DNA of 64,000 nucleotides. Source: Lindgomyces ingoldianus (taxonomy: Eukaryota > Ascomycota > Dothideomycetes > Pleosporales > Lindgomycetaceae). The notes below the pieces were generated by a model. The model made no database searches. It had not been told where the DNA came from and saw nothing but the letters and a program-made list of their open reading frames with translations. The stretch covers positions 1,332,480-1,396,479 of the forward strand of contig NW_022985173.1 in the NCBI RefSeq assembly GCF_010093535.1, written 5' to 3'. A program made the position numbers and the translations under genes. Numbering within the stretch: the stretch's first letter is position 1; every line of letters begins with the position of its first letter. Below are positions 1-11,804 of the stretch, one piece after another.

Positions 1-104
1 CAGCATGTTGCAGCAAATTGCAGCATTTTACAGCATGTTGCAGCAAATTGCAGCATAAATTGCAGCAAATTGCAGCATGTTGCAGCAAATTGCAGCATGT
101 TGCA
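1..104. repeat. Decamer tandem array in the left LTR of A
   Basis: About ten copies of a 10-bp unit of the form TTGCAGCANN (variants end AA, TG, TT), cut by the window edge. Identical to 5229-5332 in the right LTR, although almost every unit contains several CpA dinucleotides that RIP normally attacks. Confidence 0.92.
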
Positions 105-293
105 AGCTGGTCGCGCATAGGGCTAGTGCGCGAGGGACTCGGATCGGCAGAACAAAAAGCCGAGCAACACGAGTAGAGCAGAAAAAGGATTAATAAATAA
201 ACACAATTAATACAATTAATTAATTATCCTATACATCATATCTAAACCCATCATTTATCTTAGGAAGCCCAGAAACAGTGCTTTAATCTGACA
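1..293 (+). repeat. Left LTR of element A, 3' part
   Basis: Aligns without indels to 5229-5521. It ends in TCTGACA, the inverted match of the TGTCAGA that starts the right LTR. Its last part carries several C-to-T changes at CpA relative to the right LTR, for example in the AATTAATT-rich stretch at about 205-235. The decamer array fills 1-104. Confidence 0.93.
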
Positions 294-325
294 ATTAAGA
301 GTCTCAGTGCCTCCATCAATACAAA

Positions 326-1420
326 ATGGCCACCCAGCCTCCTCGAGACGCGACAGTCGTCCTTCGAGACCACACCGACTACAGAGCCTGGATGATGCAG
401 CTGCAATCGAGATGTGTAGCGCACAGCATCTGGCCGCAAGTGGATCCTAAGTTGACCATCCAAATGACCTCCAAACCAAGAGCTCCAGAGATGCCGCTAA
501 TAGCTGAGTTTTCACCAGCCTCTAACGTTAAAACGCCTACGCACCTAAACAAGCTATTAACAAGCAGTGTTAGAGCCTTTAAAGAAGCTATTAAATACTA
601 CAAGATTAAGGCTAACAAGTACAAGAGTAACAGACATAATTATAAAAGAGAGTAATTAAGCCTTTAATAGATTATTGTCTTTATCTAGTTAACAGTTAGC
701 CTGCATCTGCAGTGTACATGCTGTTCCCTAGATTAACTACTTAGACAGTGGATTATAAACTTTAAAGCTACAGTAGGTGTTAACAACTAATTTAAACAAG
801 AATATGTGTACAACTAATATAATGCATCTCTAAAGCTGCTAAGAAACGCAAGCATATAGGACCTGTAGCTAGCAGAGTATAACTACGCTGCCACAGAAGC
901 AGAGACACAAAATGTTCTAGAAACAACGCAGTTTAATGCTGTAGCAAAGGACTTTCTAACTACTATAAATAAAGTTGCCTCTTATTAGTCTACAACTTTT
1001 TAGAAAAGCAGATAGTTTACACTAAACATAAATTAAAAAGAAATAATAAAGCGCTTTTAAAAACATATAATGTTAAATTATCTAATATATATAAAAAAGC
1101 ATAAAGCAGCCTTTATAATAGATAACTTATTATACCTTACTAAAAGTAGGAAAACTACCTAGGGCATAAATAAAGACGCCTGTAGTGCAGAAGTTGCAAT
1201 GTTAAAAAAATAGGGTAAACCTTAACATTAACATTATTAAGAAGATAACAGGAAGTTATTTTTAAGCTAGAAACCTGCTAAAACAAAAGGCACTAAATGT
1301 CCTGCATGTAGACACATCTATGCACTAAAGGACTGCTTCTATGTCTATCTAGACAGAGCACTAGACTAGTAGATACTAAATAAGAAAGTTAAAGAGCTTA
1401 TAGCATTAAAGCGTAAGCAT
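326..1420 (+). pseudogene. copia A gag region, RIP-degraded
   Basis: The ATG at 326 is 33 bp after the LTR and opens a frame that stays open for 109 codons. The first 65 or so residues, beginning MATQPPRDATVVLRDHTDYR, look like the N-terminus of a fungal copia Gag (a gag-type YRAWMMQLQ helix). Further on the frame is broken by TAA and TAG. At 1298-1335 a retroviral-type zinc knuckle can be read, with CPAC followed by H, DC and FYVY, so the nucleocapsid-like part is there too. Role in a live element: RNA-binding coat protein. No intact product is possible here. Confidence 0.82.
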
Positions 1421-1599
1421 AACTTAGAATTTTAAGGCCTACTAAGAGGGCAGTGTAGACATAATTTAAGAATACTAATCTTAAAAAGTTTACATACACT
1501 TACGCTAGAGATATAAAAAGACTAACTTAAAAGCTAGGAAGTATTAAGAGTTAAGGCAGCTGCATTGCTAGCTATAGTTAATTTAAACTAGAACAGATA

Positions 1600-3000
1600 T
1601 CTACTAAGAAAATTATTTATCCTTAACTTAAGCTTAACATGCTATATTATAAATAATTTTAATTAGATCTATAACTATTATTTACTAACACTAAGAGACT
1701 TTATCTAGTCTAAAAACTTTTATGTATAGATTTAAAGCTATAGATTAATTACATTAAGCTTAAAAAGTAAGCATAGAACACATAGTTAAGCATATAGTCT
1801 TATACTACATAACGCTGCACTGTGCCTAGACCTGCTGTGTAACCTAGTCTTGTTCTGCCTACTGCAACAGAAAGGAATCTAGTAGAACACATAAGTAGAG
1901 CTAACTGCTTTAAAGGCTCTAGATAAGATAATAATTAGAGATCTTATAAAGATTTATAGCTAATAAGTGTTAGAGTACTATTTACTATAAAAGGGCTTAT
2001 ATTATACACACATAATTAACACAAGAACTAAACATAGTCTATAAAAGGCATTAGTAGAGCTATAGCATAAGTGTCTAGGATACCCTAGACTAGCTACACT
2101 TTAACACCTTATATAGTAAGCTAAGAGGGTGTAAATTAAAGGAATTACAACAGTTTAATGTAACTTATGTAGTAAAGCTAAGATATAATAATAAATTAGC
2201 TGTGCACTACAAATTAGTAATAGTAGACCTAGTAAAAGACTATTAATTAATTTTTATGCATATAAAGCATAAAGCATTATAAAAAAGTAAAGTTAAATGC
2301 TAATTACTAATAAGTATTCTAGCCTCTAGTAGGACTTCTACTTTAAGAATAATAAGCCTACTAAATTAATTATTAAAGCTCTTATAATCTTTATCCTCTT
2401 TCTAAAGAACTATTATAACATTACTATAAAAGTTATTAAAGCTAATAATAAGATTATAATAGTAAAACTAGAGGTAGAACGCTAGCTAGCATTGTATAGA
2501 ATAACTGTTAAGCCTTTAGCACTAGATACACAAGCCTAGAACAGAGGAGCTAAACGCTTAGAAGGTGTAAATAAGAAGAAGTTATAGGCTATACAACTAG
2601 ATGCTAACCTACTATAGGACATATAGCTATACATTACTAGAGCAGGCGTATACCTATATAATTAGACGCTAAACTATGCTAACAACTAGAAGACACTATA
2701 TAAGATCTTCTTTACATAAGTAGCTTTAAATAATAGAGTTATTATGTTAATCTAAAAGCTAAGCTTTACACATTTAAAAGCCTATAGCTGTAAAGCATTT
2801 ATAATAACTAATAACACACATTAAAATAAATCTAAGCTATAAAGGCTAGACCTAAAGGCGTAGATTAGATATCTAGTTAGGTACTAATTATTAAACATCT
2901 ACTGTGTATAGATACTACTACTAGTAAAAGTAATCTGTACACATAACATTATTTTTAATAAACACTTAATTTTTAGCAGTAAGCCTAAAGACCTAATAAA
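1600..3000 (+). pseudogene. copia A protease and integrase region, RIP-degraded
   Basis: Around 1618-1665 a degraded retropepsin active-site region is plausible (reads ILNLSLTCYIINN; the aspartate codon would now be AAC). This call is weak. At about 2050-2200 a GAG-pre-integrase domain is clear: ELWHKCLGYP, then ITTV and a C-x2-C pair (CNLCSKAKI), the H-H-C-C zinc site that precedes the copia integrase core. The core itself, to about 3000, is too mutated to point to all DDE residues. All in-frame stops are TAA or TAG. Confidence 0.7.
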
Positions 3001-3479
3001 TAACCTTATGTATAACATAGTAAAGGAAATTACTACATATATTAGAATAATTAAGCTTCTAACACCTAGTTATTAGCTAGAGATAGAGTTATTTTATAAA
3101 AACAACACTATAGATAATACATTAAATTTTAATAAAGTAGACCTACTAGGCTACTATTAAAAAAGAAAGATTAGAGATAACTATCTGTCTTCTCTAAACA
3201 CTCTGCTACCTACAGCATTGCTTATGTAGTTAATAGCTAGAGCAGCACTAAAGCTAAGCTAAATAGGGTTGTTAAAGACTATACTATAGGCTGCAGCCTT
3301 TATAGCTAGTATAAGATTTAAAAGTGTAGGAAAGCATAGTAGCAAGACGCTAGATAAAGCAGCATTAATAAGAATACTATTTAAAAGGAAAACACTTTAT
3401 AAAAGCTAGCTGCTACCTCTGCTATTAACCTAAAAGTAACTAGAAGAGCACCCTCTACATAAGATGTTTAAGGCAGCAG

Positions 3480-5029
3480 AAAAAACGCACCTAGACAGTT
3501 ATTAGATAATAAAATCCTAGACAGAGGTCTAGACAAAGCTAATTAAGGCAGCTAGACAGCAGATCCTAGATTGTATGTAGGTGTACACCTACAAGCTTAA
3601 TAAGCACTATAGATTACAAAGATGTAAGGCGCAACTAGTAGTCTATAGCAATTAATAGAGAAACATTACTATATAAAATACTTATACTGCTACCCTAGCA
3701 GAACGCTTATTTTAAATGCTAATAGTAATATCTGCACACTTTAACTTAGAGCTTAAATAATACAACATAACTAACGCGTTTATACATGCAGCAATTAACC
3801 GCAATATCTATATGCAGATGCTAAGAGGCTATTAGAAACTAGGTATAATACTAAAGCTTTAAAAAGCACTATATAGCTTATAAATTTCTTCTCTACTCTA
3901 GCAACACTATTTTATAACAACTTTTAAAAGCCTTAGGTTCTTAGCTGTCTTACACAAACCCTACTATATAACTAAAGCTAGAATATTTATCTTTTTTTAC
4001 GTAGACAACCTTATTATTGCGTATAAAAAAGGCTCTAAAGCAGATGCACAGCGTGTAGTAGACTAGTTACAAGAGAAGTATACCCTAATAAAAGGTAAGG
4101 ACCTATAATAGTTCTTAGGAGTTAAGATTATTAGAGATTAACAGCAACAAATAATTTAGCTATTATAGGCATTATATATTAACAAGATAGCTAGGCTAGC
4201 TAATAGAAAGAACCTGCAGCACGCTACACCTATAAGTAGGATTAAACTTATGCCGTAATCTAGTTTTACAACCCTATTAGAAGTAAATTAATATTAGCAG
4301 AAGATTAGATCTCTACTCTTTACAGCAGTTACTACAAGACTAGACATTGCCTTTGCTACATTACGCCTCGCACAGTTTCTTACAAATCCTGCATCTAACT
4401 ATTAGGATGCAGCTAATTAAGTCATCCTGTACCTACATGCGACACAGACGTACGCACTCTAATTAGGAGGAGAAGACTACCTTATAGTAGCAAGTAATGC
4501 GTTATTTATAGATAATACACTAAATAGAAAGAGCTTTTAGGGCTATGTTATTTAACTATTTAGTAGATAGATTACATAGTAAGTAAATAAATAAAATACA
4601 GTTACAACATTAACAACAGAAGCAGAATTACTTGCACTGTTCTAAGTTGCTAAGGAAGCTATGTTTACAAGAATGCTTTTTAACAAACTGCAGGTTAAGC
4701 TGCCTAATTTAACTATTACAATCTAGTGCAACAACAAGCAGACAATTTAACTAGTAAACAAAGAGATATCTTAACTTTAAACTAAGCTCTGACATGTTAA
4801 CATCTATAACTACTAGCTCTGACAGGAAGTCTCTCAACAAATAATTAAGGTTGTCCATGTCCCCTCTAGCGAGATGCTTGCGGACAGACTCACTAAAGCG
4901 CTTCTAGCCAGCAAATGGCCAAGCTTTCTTCAGCAAATTCAGCTAGTTAACGTCAGGGAGAGGATAGTCAGTTAGGAAGCGGATATGGAAGAGATTAAAG
5001 CAAGAATGGAAGCCCTGGAAGCATACTAA
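3480..5029 (+). pseudogene. copia A reverse transcriptase and RNase H, RIP-degraded
   Basis: RVT_2-type copia reverse transcriptase: AQLVVYSN near 3618, then ELKxYNITNAFIHAAI and NIYMQM (3740-3825), and the catalytic box read as FYVDNLIIAY, with YVDN at 3998-4009. The second aspartate of YVDD is an asparagine codon, so the polymerase would be dead. Copia RNase H follows at about 4490-4670, with the well kept TTEAELLAL motif. The frame ends at TAA 5027-5029 after an acidic helix (MEEIKARMEALEAY), about 50 bp before the right LTR. The last 250 bp are noticeably less mutated than the middle of the element. Confidence 0.9.
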
Positions 5030-5070
5030 GGTTGCGCAATCGGGAACTAGCTTAAAGCATGTCCAAGCTG

Positions 5071-5078
5071 AGGGGGTG
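5071..5078 (+). promoter_or_regulatory. Polypurine tract of A
   Basis: AGGGGGTG lies directly before the TGTCAGA of the right LTR, the position expected of the plus-strand primer. It fixes the element orientation as plus. Confidence 0.8.
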
Positions 5079-5521
5079 TGTCAGATTTGCGCACCTACTG
5101 TCAAGACAGGAGGAACGCTTGACGAAAGCTGCTACATAGTACGAGCAATAAGCTCGAACAGTATGTTGCTGCAAATTGCTGCAAATTGCAGCATTTTGCA
5201 GCATGTTGCAGCAAATTGCAGCAGTTTGCAGCATGTTGCAGCAAATTGCAGCATTTTACAGCATGTTGCAGCAAATTGCAGCATAAATTGCAGCAAATTG
5301 CAGCATGTTGCAGCAAATTGCAGCATGTTGCAAGCTGGTCGCGCATAGGGCTAGTGCGCGAGGGACTCGGATCGGCAGAACAAAAAGCCGAGCAACACGA
5401 GTAGAGCAGAAAAAGGATTAATAAATAAACACAATCAATACAATCAATTAATCATCCCATACATCATATCCAAACCCATCATTCATCTCAGGAAGCCTAG
5501 AAACAGTGCTTCAATCTGACA
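5079..5521 (+). repeat. Right LTR of element A (443 bp)
   Basis: Starts TGTCAGA and ends TCTGACA, a perfect 7-bp terminal inversion. Contains the decamer array (5163-5332), then a region with the promoter-like run AATAAATAAACAC (5420-5432). The outer 100 bp keep CpA sites that are TpA in the left LTR. Confidence 0.95.
5163..5332. repeat. Decamer tandem array in the right LTR of A (about 17 units)
   Basis: Repeats of 10 bp with the core GCAGCA, beginning with two units of the opposite form TTGCTGCAAA. The short reading frames in all six frames here (Leu-Gln-His-Ala-Ala and Asn-Leu-Leu-Gln type repeats) are by-products of the repeat, not genes. Near-perfect preservation is unusual in this otherwise RIP-mutated element. 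Confidence 0.95.
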
Positions 5522-6738
5522 AAGACATAGGCGTAGGAAAAATTTCTACTATTAGCAAGTTCTAACTTAAGGCGTGCATATAAAAAAACTTATATATAGA
5601 AATTAATTAAACACTTAGCTAAATAAATATTAGCTTTAAAAGCTAAACACTAAAGAAATTAATTAGTACTATATAAATCTAGAACCTAATTAGTTTAGTT
5701 ATATACTATATTTTAGAGACTTTAACACTATTTTTACTATTACTAGCAAATGCTAACTAACTTAGAGCATACTTTAATAACATTTTAAATGTTATTATAT
5801 GTAAAGATAAAAATACTATTTTTATTATATAAAAATAAAGACACTTTTTTTTAATATTTGTAAAAAAAATTTATATTCTTTTTTACTAAATTAAAACTCT
5901 ACTACCTCTACTACTAATTTAGACACCCTTGTATAAAAAGACTCTAGAGGATGCTAACTAGCGCTAGCTATAACATTAATGCTGTAGTGTTAAAAGAGAT
6001 TAAGAAGTTTTACTACTTTTGCTAATTATATAACTAGACTCTATAAAGATTTAAGTTTATAATTAACAATAACACCTACTTTAACTATAAAGTTATTATT
6101 AATGTTATATAAATTAATAATAAAGATGTTTTATATATTATTAATATAAATATATTATTTTAGGCTGCTACATTCCTAAAATCTATGTCTACATAAGATA
6201 CCTAGAATGCACTATGGAAATGCTAGATTAACACTTATTAAGAACCTCTAGACTATATTATGTATAACTCTAGTATAAACTTTGCCTTAGAGGATTTTTA
6301 AGCTTATGTAAAAATTATAAAAGCTATATGTAGGCAGATGCCTATAGAAGCACATTAGGCAGTTAGAAAGGTTAAGCGCGCACACACACCTCTTTAATAA
6401 GTGTTTAACATCTTAAAGACTAAGCTAGGTAACTATATAGATAATAAGGCTATCCTGTAAATAGCAGTTAAGGCTCTAAACAACATAGCTAGCCTGTATA
6501 GTCTAGTACCTACACTACTAGTCTTTAGAGCATACCTAAAAATTAACCTAAACTTTTTACTATTACTAAATATTATTACATAAGCAAGTGCTATATAAAA
6601 AGTAATAAAGATACTTTAAAAAAAACTATATAAAAGTAAACATTAATTATATAATTAACACTTATAATAGCTTTATAATATATAAAGTTCTTAACCTCCC
6701 TTTTAGCTTAAAGATTATAGCATAGAAAAAAAAGAAAG
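5522..6738 (+). pseudogene. copia family B fragment B' (protease to integrase)
   Basis: Collinear with 27446-28650 of copy B. It starts inside the protease: the DTGA active-site motif of B reads DIGV here, followed by KISTISKF. GAG-pre-integrase and integrase core follow to about 6600. It is cut on the left by element A and on the right by the LTR of the opposite-strand copy B2 at 6739. Strongly RIP-mutated (far more TAA and TAG than copy B). Neither the gag nor the RT half of this copy is visible in the window. Confidence 0.88.
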
Positions 6739-7018
6739 TGTTAAATAGGCTCTAACAGCTGGCTGCTTATAGTATAAGCACTTAAGTAGTAAGAGTAAGA
6801 GTGGTATACAGTGTGCACAGCGTATAAGGTAGGTAAAGTAAAGGTAACATGTTTCTAGTTCTAATACTCTTATTTTTCCTTTATATAAAGAAAAAAAAGG
6901 ATATTTAAATGTTTACACATAAAGGTTTACACACAAGCATTATATAACATAGATATGTAGTTCTACTTATGCGCAATTACTTATATCTAGACTGTAACAC
7001 TACTGCTGTGTATAGACA
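6739..7018 (-). repeat. 3' LTR of B2 (280 bp)
   Basis: Reverse complement of the LTR at 31015-31294 over its whole 280 bp, starting TGTTAAATAG and ending TATAGACA. RIP-mutated, so the LTR hairpin seen in copy B is no longer complementary. Confidence 0.92.
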
Positions 7019-7306
7019 CTAGTAACTTTTTTATTTATTTAAAGAGTTACCTTCTGTACGCGTTACTTTTCTTTTGTCTATGTAGGTCTATCTAATTATA
7101 TTCTGCTTTTACTCTACTCTATTTATTAAGACTTGCCCCTAGTAATGCTGTGCGTTAAAATAGGCTAGTTGCGCTATGTAAATAGCTTTTCTTTTCTTTA
7201 TCCTTTACTTTCTAAGCCTTACTGTATAATTCTCTAGCTCTTTTTTTTTATACAGTGCTAGCAGTAACAGATCCTTATAAGAAGAAAAATAAGTATGTAT
7301 AATATA
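7019..7306 (-). other. B2 3' untranslated region
   Basis: Collinear in reverse with about 30740-31014 of copy B; pyrimidine-rich on the plus strand. No coding sequence. Ends at the TA target of the pogo element. Confidence 0.85.
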
Positions 7307-9172
7307 ACGTACTTCATAGGCGAGTTGCTCACACACCTGAGTTGCTTACTTTTGCCAAGACCCTACCCTAACAAACTCTATTATAGCCTATAACAACCTG
7401 CTCTAGCACTATATAGTACAGTACAGCCTAGAATATTATTTAGATACTACTTCTGCTTCTTACTTACATGTTTACATGTTATGCCTAGTCTAATTGCACT
7501 ATTTACAGCGCCTTTAGAATAGCTTACCTACTTTAGCTTACACCTGCTTCTTTACCTTCTTTCTATTACTGCGCGCTTTAAACTCCTTTAGAGCTGTTAA
7601 GCGTAGGCCTTCTTAAATTATTAAAGTCTTTTTTACCTTAATCTGCTTTTTTTTATGTAATTTATGTTACATAGTAGCCTTATTAGCTGCTTAAAGCTTA
7701 GTAATTTCCTATTATGCTAACACTAGCTTATACATAATTATTACTACCCTTTTTAAAACCTTTTTAAACGCCTTAACTATAAAAGTTAGTAAACTATTTA
7801 TATGCTTTTAAATTTTTATCTTTATAAGCATTAATTATAACCTAAGTTCTAGAGTATTACTTAGGGTTTATAACTACTAAGGCTTGTTGTATATAAGTAG
7901 TAGTAGTAATAAAGTGCGCAACTTTACATTAAAGCTTATTATAACTTATTATAGGTTAAAAGGAACTAATCTAGCTCCTTAAAACTCTTTTTAGATATTA
8001 CTAAAAGTAATTATAGCATTATAGGGTGCTTTAAAGCATAGTAGGAACTTTATTTTTATAATATAAGTAATCTATTTATACATAAGGTTTTTAGCTTAGC
8101 GCTTATACACCTTTTTTAAAAGAGTAAAACAACCTACATTAAGTAGCTATAAAAAGTGTAATAAGTAAAAAAGCATATAAATAGTAATAATTTTATTATT
8201 TTTATAGTATTACTAGAAATAAAGTAAGTTATAGCTTTTATAGCTGTTAATAACTAGTAAACAGTAGCTGCTAATAGTACACTTCTTTATATACACATTA
8301 AAGTGCTTTAACTAGTCTAGACTAAGCTAATTAGTAGTCTAGCTGTGCTTAGAGATTATAATAATCTAATTCTAAACTAGATTTTCTTTTTTATACTAGT
8401 TTAAAAAGTAGTTGCTACTTTAAAAAATAATAAAAAGCAAAATAGCCTACTTTTTAGCATTAATGCCCTAGATAGCTGTTGTCTACTTCTAGTTGCCTAG
8501 CTAAACTGCTTTTAGCTGTCCTTATCTCTCTAAACTTATAACAACTACTCTAGTAGATATCTAGCTTATTATAAACCTTATTTTGTTAAAGTTGTACATA
8601 TTATTATCTTAAATGCTATACTTAGCTTTAATATTTTTTATAAAGTTAAACTAGCCTTAAATTACTATAAGATTTTTATAAAAGGCTTTTTTATAGTTAT
8701 ACTTACACTTAAACTTTACTTTAAGCTTTAAGTAACACTTAATAAATATATTAGGCTAGTTTATGCTAATATAGCTTATATTACACTTAGCGTGTAAAGA
8801 ATTAGCTATATTAGCTATAGCTACTAGCTAAGGGGAAAATCCTTACGCATTTAGCTTAAGTATGTGCTAAATAATTACCTACTTTTTATTATTATCTAGC
8901 TTTTATAAGTTAGCTATATAATTAGCTTAGAAAGGTTATCTAGCGCGTTAGTTGCTTATTATCTTTTAAAAAACTCTGTAGATAGCTGCAGCGTGTTAGT
9001 TAAAAAGTGTTATGTTTTATTTAAAAGCCTAAAGCGTAAGCTGCATTTAACATTTTTTTAATATGTTTAAGTAGTGTTGTTAGAAATACATTAGTGTAAA
9101 AAAAGTAGTGTAGTAAGGTCTTAGCAAAAGTAAGCAACTTAGGTGTGTAAGCAACTCGCCTATAAAGTACGT
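7307..9172 (-). mobile_element. pogo/Fot1-like Tc1-mariner DNA transposon (1866 bp)
   Basis: Terminal inverted repeats of about 58 bp (7307-7364 and 9115-9172), starting ACGTACTTCATAGGCGAG and ending in the inverse, flanked by TA on both sides (7305-7306, 9173-9174), the standard target duplication of this superfamily. The interior encodes a minus-strand transposase pseudogene. It interrupts the 3' region of B2, whose flanks are continuous with copy B. More RIP-mutated than the related fold-back copy at 20012-21111. Confidence 0.93.
7470..9091 (-). pseudogene. pogo/Fot1-like transposase, RIP-degraded
   Basis: Likely start is the ATG at 9091-9089, just inside the right inverted repeat. The N-terminal part has a Psq/CENP-B-type helix-turn-helix layout, as in the better kept copy at 20080-20500. 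The first catalytic motif of the DDE domain, normally DETGF after YNF, reads YNFNKIRF with the aspartate codon now AAC (8585-8587). Downstream DDE residues are not identifiable with confidence and the C-terminal limit is approximate (families usually run about 500 to 550 residues). Many in-frame TAA and TAG. Cannot be active. Confidence 0.8.
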
Positions 9173-10961
9173 TAAAAAAAATAAAATAAAACGAAATAAG
9201 CTTTATATAAAAGTGTTGTTAGTCTAGTTAGTCTAAAGCATCTTTGCGCACAGGATCTAGCTAGTCTACAGATGCTTCTATCTAGACACAGAGGCAGTTA
9301 GTTAGGACTAATAATTAAAAAGCTTAATTTAGTGTTTTCTTTATACATGCATTTACTAAGTTATTTTTACTATTAGTTTACTTAATTTTAGTAATTTTCT
9401 TTTTTTATATAATTTATAGAGTAATATAATATTAATTATAAGTTAATTTTTACTAGTAATGCCTAACTTAATAAGGCAATTATATAAAAACCTTGAATTT
9501 ATATAAATTACTACTAAAATTAGTAGTAGTTTAAGTGTTTATATAATTTACTATAAAGTTATACTAAAAGTAATTCCATTATTAAACTTTTTAACTATTT
9601 TATATAGTTTACTAGTAAGAACACTTCTAGTTACTCTTTTACACTTAGTAGAATTCTAGTGTATAATGTTATCTAGTATTTTAAAGTAGTTACTTTACTT
9701 TATATAGTCTTTATTACTTAATATAATTAAAAATTCTAGCTATAAGCTAAAGTTTTTATTATTAGTAAATAATCTATTTATAAAAATAAACAGCTTTACA
9801 TAATTAAGCTATAATAGTAGAAAAGTAAGACTACGCTTACTATTATCTATCTACTATTAGATTTATACATTAAGTGTGTTAATGTTATTATGTAAAAGGT
9901 TTATAGTTTATGCAGTAATAAATAAGTTAAATGCTGCCTCTAGTTAATATATAAATGTAATATATACCTCTTTTACACATTACTTAACACATTATTATGC
10001 AGCATTCTTATTCTCTAGGTTAATTATATAAAGGTAGCTTACTTATTTTTTTTTAAGTAAAAACTACTATATTATGCATAAGTTTAATCCTTCTACTATT
10101 AAACTTAATAGGCTGCTTTTTTACTAAAATAGTTTTACTTTTTATATAAAACTTTACTTTTTATAGTTTCTTTTTTTCTCTTTACATAAAATTCTTTATT
10201 ATAATGCTTAAAGTGTTATCTATTTATAAGCTAGTAATACTAAAAGTGTACTCTTTTTTTTATAGTAGTTATAGTATGTTTTAAACTAATATAGTCTTAA
10301 TTTAGCAGCTTTATATAAGAGTTATACAACCTAGAGTATTGTATTTAGTAGAAAGCTCTAGCGCATCTTCTTTAGTAGCTTTATGTATAGTGTGCGCATA
10401 AGCTTATTTATTAATTAAATGTATACTTATATAATATTACATAGTTTAAAATGCATTTTATACATAGCTTTTAAGCTTACTTTTATAGCTAAAAGTAGTC
10501 TCTAGCTTATTCTCTAAATAGTTAGTAACTAAGTAAGAATTTTATTTTTTATTTTATTTAAGTAGCTAGCAAACACTAGGCAGGATTTTTTATATAGTTG
10601 GGTTGTTTTACCTTTTACTTTTTATATAAAGTAAAAGTTAAAAATCTAACTTTTATGCCTTATTAAGTTATACAGCATAACTTTAAAAGTGCTATTAGTA
10701 ATTAAAGTGTCTATCTTTATATAGTCTAATTTTTTAAATAGTTTTTTAGGTATAGTAATTACACTATTTATATAGAGCTTAATAAATAAAGCCTAATTAT
10801 TCTTTTTCTTCTAGGTTAAGAATACCTAGTCTAGACTTTATGCAGGTTTCCTTTACCTTTTACTTTTTCTAGTATCTATATCTTTCTTTTGCACTAGTGC
10901 AGCATCACTATTCTAAGGGGCTTAGTCTGTAGTAGGCTCTAGTTCTGCCTCTGCAGCATTC
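9173..10961 (-). pseudogene. B2 reverse transcriptase and RNase H part
   Basis: Reverse-collinear with 28920-30710 of copy B. The RT motif that reads TDN in copy B is IDN here (10215-10223). RNase H and the C-terminus lie nearer 9200-9900. Broken by gypsy C at 10961. Densely RIP-mutated. Confidence 0.85.
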
Positions 10962-11554
10962 TGTTACAATCCTTGCTTCGGGGAAGCACTTGGGTCTTAT
11001 GGTATTCCTAGGGGGGTAGTAGGACGGGTGGTAGGGGCCAACGGCAGGGTGTACAGTCCTACGTGTAGGCTAATGGGCTATTAGAGGGGAGTAGAGTGAC
11101 TAGATTATAGTTTGCCCTTTATACAGCAGTAGAAAGGCTAGGTTAAACAGTCCTGTTAGACAGAATTAGAGGTATATATAGTGTAAGATATATAAATAGT
11201 ATTACAGCTCTTTAAAAAGCTAAATGCTACTTAGTCTATGTAAAAACTAAACTAAACATTAAACACACCTCCCTAAGGTTTATTTAATGCGGGAATTATA
11301 TACATGTACTAAAGGTGCTAAGGGGAGCATAAGAAGTTTATAAGAGTCTGCTAAGGCAAGCTTCTATAAGCTCCCTTAAGCTCTCTAGACTTATAGCCTG
11401 TCCTTCTTACTAGACAACGCATTCTTTTATTACTGCAGGCAGCTACGCTGCTTCTGTGTCCTCTAATTAGTTTATAAGCAAGCCCTGCTCTAATTTAGCT
11501 AGATTGTGGAGCACTGCTAGTAGAGTTACGCTAGTCTAACTATAGACTGTAACA
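10962..11554 (-). repeat. 3' LTR of gypsy C (593 bp)
   Basis: The outer (left) first 150 bp are nearly free of RIP (TTGCTTCGGGGAAGCACTTG), while the matching inner stretch of the other LTR is mutated. The inner part of this LTR, in contrast, is mutated. Confidence 0.95.
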
Positions 11555-11555
11555 C

Positions 11556-11580
11556 GCTGCCCCTCCTCCCTAGCAGCGTC
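11556..11580 (-). promoter_or_regulatory. Polypurine tract of gypsy C
   Basis: On the minus strand GGGAGGAGGGG lies a few bases before the 3' LTR (CTAGGGAGGAGGGGCAGCG then TGTTACAG), as expected for the plus-strand primer. Confidence 0.75.
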
Positions 11581-11804
11581 CTTGCTGCTCTGCTTACATA
11601 ACTGTGTTAGTAAGAGTTTATTTATAAAGTAGGCGCTTTCTTACTAAAAGGCATTCTTAACATCTATCTTTTATAAACTAAATAGCTTATTAGTCTTATT
11701 TATCTTATTATCTTTATATTACCCTATGTTTTAATCCTTTTTACTAGATAAAAATAAAGCCCTACAGCGCTTACTAATCCTTAGGGTTGTTCTATATATT
11801 AACT

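Larger units (their letters stand above)
1..5521 (+). mobile_element. Ty1/copia LTR retrotransposon A (left end outside window)
   Basis: Element bounded on the right by a complete LTR (5079-5521) and on the left by the last 293 bp of the matching LTR. Position 1 aligns with 5229 without indels, so about 150 bp lie outside the window and the full length would be about 5.67 kb. Domains read on the plus strand in the order gag with zinc knuckle, GAG-pre-integrase, reverse transcriptase and RNase H at the 3' end, which is the copia order. The host sequence on the right is a fragment of copia family B. The five bases after the right LTR (AAGAC, 5522-5526) should recur just upstream of the left LTR if this is a clean insertion. 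Heavily RIP-mutated and not autonomous. Confidence 0.93.

Noticed and set aside
294..325. Primer-binding site of element A
   Set aside because: The bases after the LTR (ATTAAGAGTCTC) do not match a tRNA 3' end that I can name with confidence; left unannotated.
5052..5404. Five overlapping small frames with Leu-Gln-Asn-Cys or Gln-His-Ala-Ala repeats
   Set aside because: Produced by the 10-bp LTR array in several frames and both strands at once; no start context or non-repeat coding signal.
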